Source of the DNA: Riemerella anatipestifer
GTDB taxonomy: Bacteria > Bacteroidota > Bacteroidia > Flavobacteriales > Weeksellaceae
Assembly: GCF_009670965.2 (NCBI RefSeq)
Contig: NZ_CP073239.1
Location: forward strand, 868,001 to 932,000
Length of the DNA stretch: 64,000 nucleotides
Reading direction: 5' to 3'
The notes under the pieces were generated by a model that was not told the DNA's origin, searched no databases, and saw nothing but the letters and a program-made list of their open reading frames with translations. Numbering within the stretch: position 1 is the stretch's first letter; each line of letters begins with the position of its first letter. A program made the translations under genes and the position numbers. This document shows positions 63,743-64,000 of the stretch, in pieces.

Positions 63743-64000
63743 TTATGATTGATGTATTACTTTAATTTTAAATATCTGTTTATATAGAGTATAAATCATT
63801 GCATTCCAAAAAGGGAAGGTTAATAAGCCTCCTATACCTAATGCGAAAAACCCTGCGTAGCTAAATATAAATGCAACTAAAGCTCCTACAAATACAGTAG
63901 TGAAATTAGCTTTAAAAGCCATAAAATTAAGATGAATACTAGTAAAAATACCCACCCTTAGAAAATACATCAGGGGAGCTGCAAATAGTGTAAGAAATAC
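63743..64000 (-). CDS. Membrane protein, N-terminus cut by the window edge
   Basis: The frame is open from 64000 leftward to the stop at 63743-63745, with 85 residues visible. Two hydrophobic stretches are visible (FTTVFVGALVAFIFSYAGFF, GLLTFPFWNAMIYTLYKQIF), resembling small multi-spanning membrane proteins of Bacteroidota. An internal ATG at 63970 is unlikely to be the start, because the hydrophobic sequence continues upstream of it. No family assigned. It lies 22 bases upstream of the AI-2E-type gene. Confidence 0.6.
   Translation of the reverse strand, partial: VFLTLFAAPLMYFLRVGIFTSIHLNFMAFKANFTTVFVGALVAFIFSYAGFFALGIGGLLTFPFWNAMIYTLYKQIFKIKVIHQS

Overview
The window is from the chromosome of a low-GC member of the Bacteroidota, class Flavobacteriia. 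Pointers to this group are the Bacteroidota-type -7 promoter element (TAnnTTTG, sometimes with TTG about 18-22 bases upstream), a SusC/SusD pair, a protein with a type IX secretion (T9SS) C-terminal sorting domain, a PorG-like protein, several flavobacterial DUF families (DUF6089, DUF6452, DUF6048, DUF6909, DUF3078) and a GYDIA-type GHMP kinase. The mix looks like Weeksellaceae (Riemerella/Chryseobacterium type). The genus is an inference.

Layout. 0-9.7 kb, minus strand: an outer-membrane biogenesis operon (porG-uppS-bamA-ompH), a DUF389 membrane protein, phospholipid genes (cdsA, psd) with a LUD-domain gene, and a DUF6909 gene. 9.8-12.3 kb, plus strand: rlmD and two small envelope genes. 12.3-21.6 kb: accessory DNA. 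It holds tandem and dispersed repeats, an HU-like gene, a fibre-like secreted protein, small unknown genes, a long rod-shaped RNA candidate, a beta-barrel protein with three lipoproteins, an IS1595-type transposase, a DUF6934 gene with a 53-residue partner, and a heavily base-paired non-coding stretch. A 26-bp inverted repeat (24/26 identical) brackets about 5.5 kb of this. 21.7-26.8 kb, minus strand: asd, a small membrane protein, an EEP-family phosphodiesterase, a rhomboid protease and mutL. 27.1-33.9 kb, plus strand: two large paralogous Asp-box/PKD secreted proteins around a small secreted protein. Only the second paralog has the T9SS sorting tail.

34.9-35.6 kb is a 743-bp AT-rich gap with three perfect DnaA boxes and several near matches. 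About 10 and 12 kb away, two perfect parS palindromes flank mnmG. Together these suggest that the window spans the chromosome origin and its partition sites. pgk, an Ivy-like lipoprotein, adenosine deaminase, a SusCD pair and an M28 peptidase lie around and between them.

From 44.9 kb: a methyltransferase, mnmG, ybeY and a patatin/beta-barrel protein (minus strand), then a GHMP kinase, pckA, a small membrane protein, a complete RND efflux operon with operator-like dyads, glmM and a TPR protein (plus strand). The window ends with DUF3820, an AI-2E-type transporter and a cut-off membrane gene on the minus strand.

The most novel-looking items are the rod RNA with a competing fold (15.9-16.1 kb), the structured stretch at 21.07-21.33 kb, and the DUF6934/53-residue pair with a C-x3-C-x3-C-x3-C insertion. 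No tRNA, rRNA or CRISPR array was recognised.
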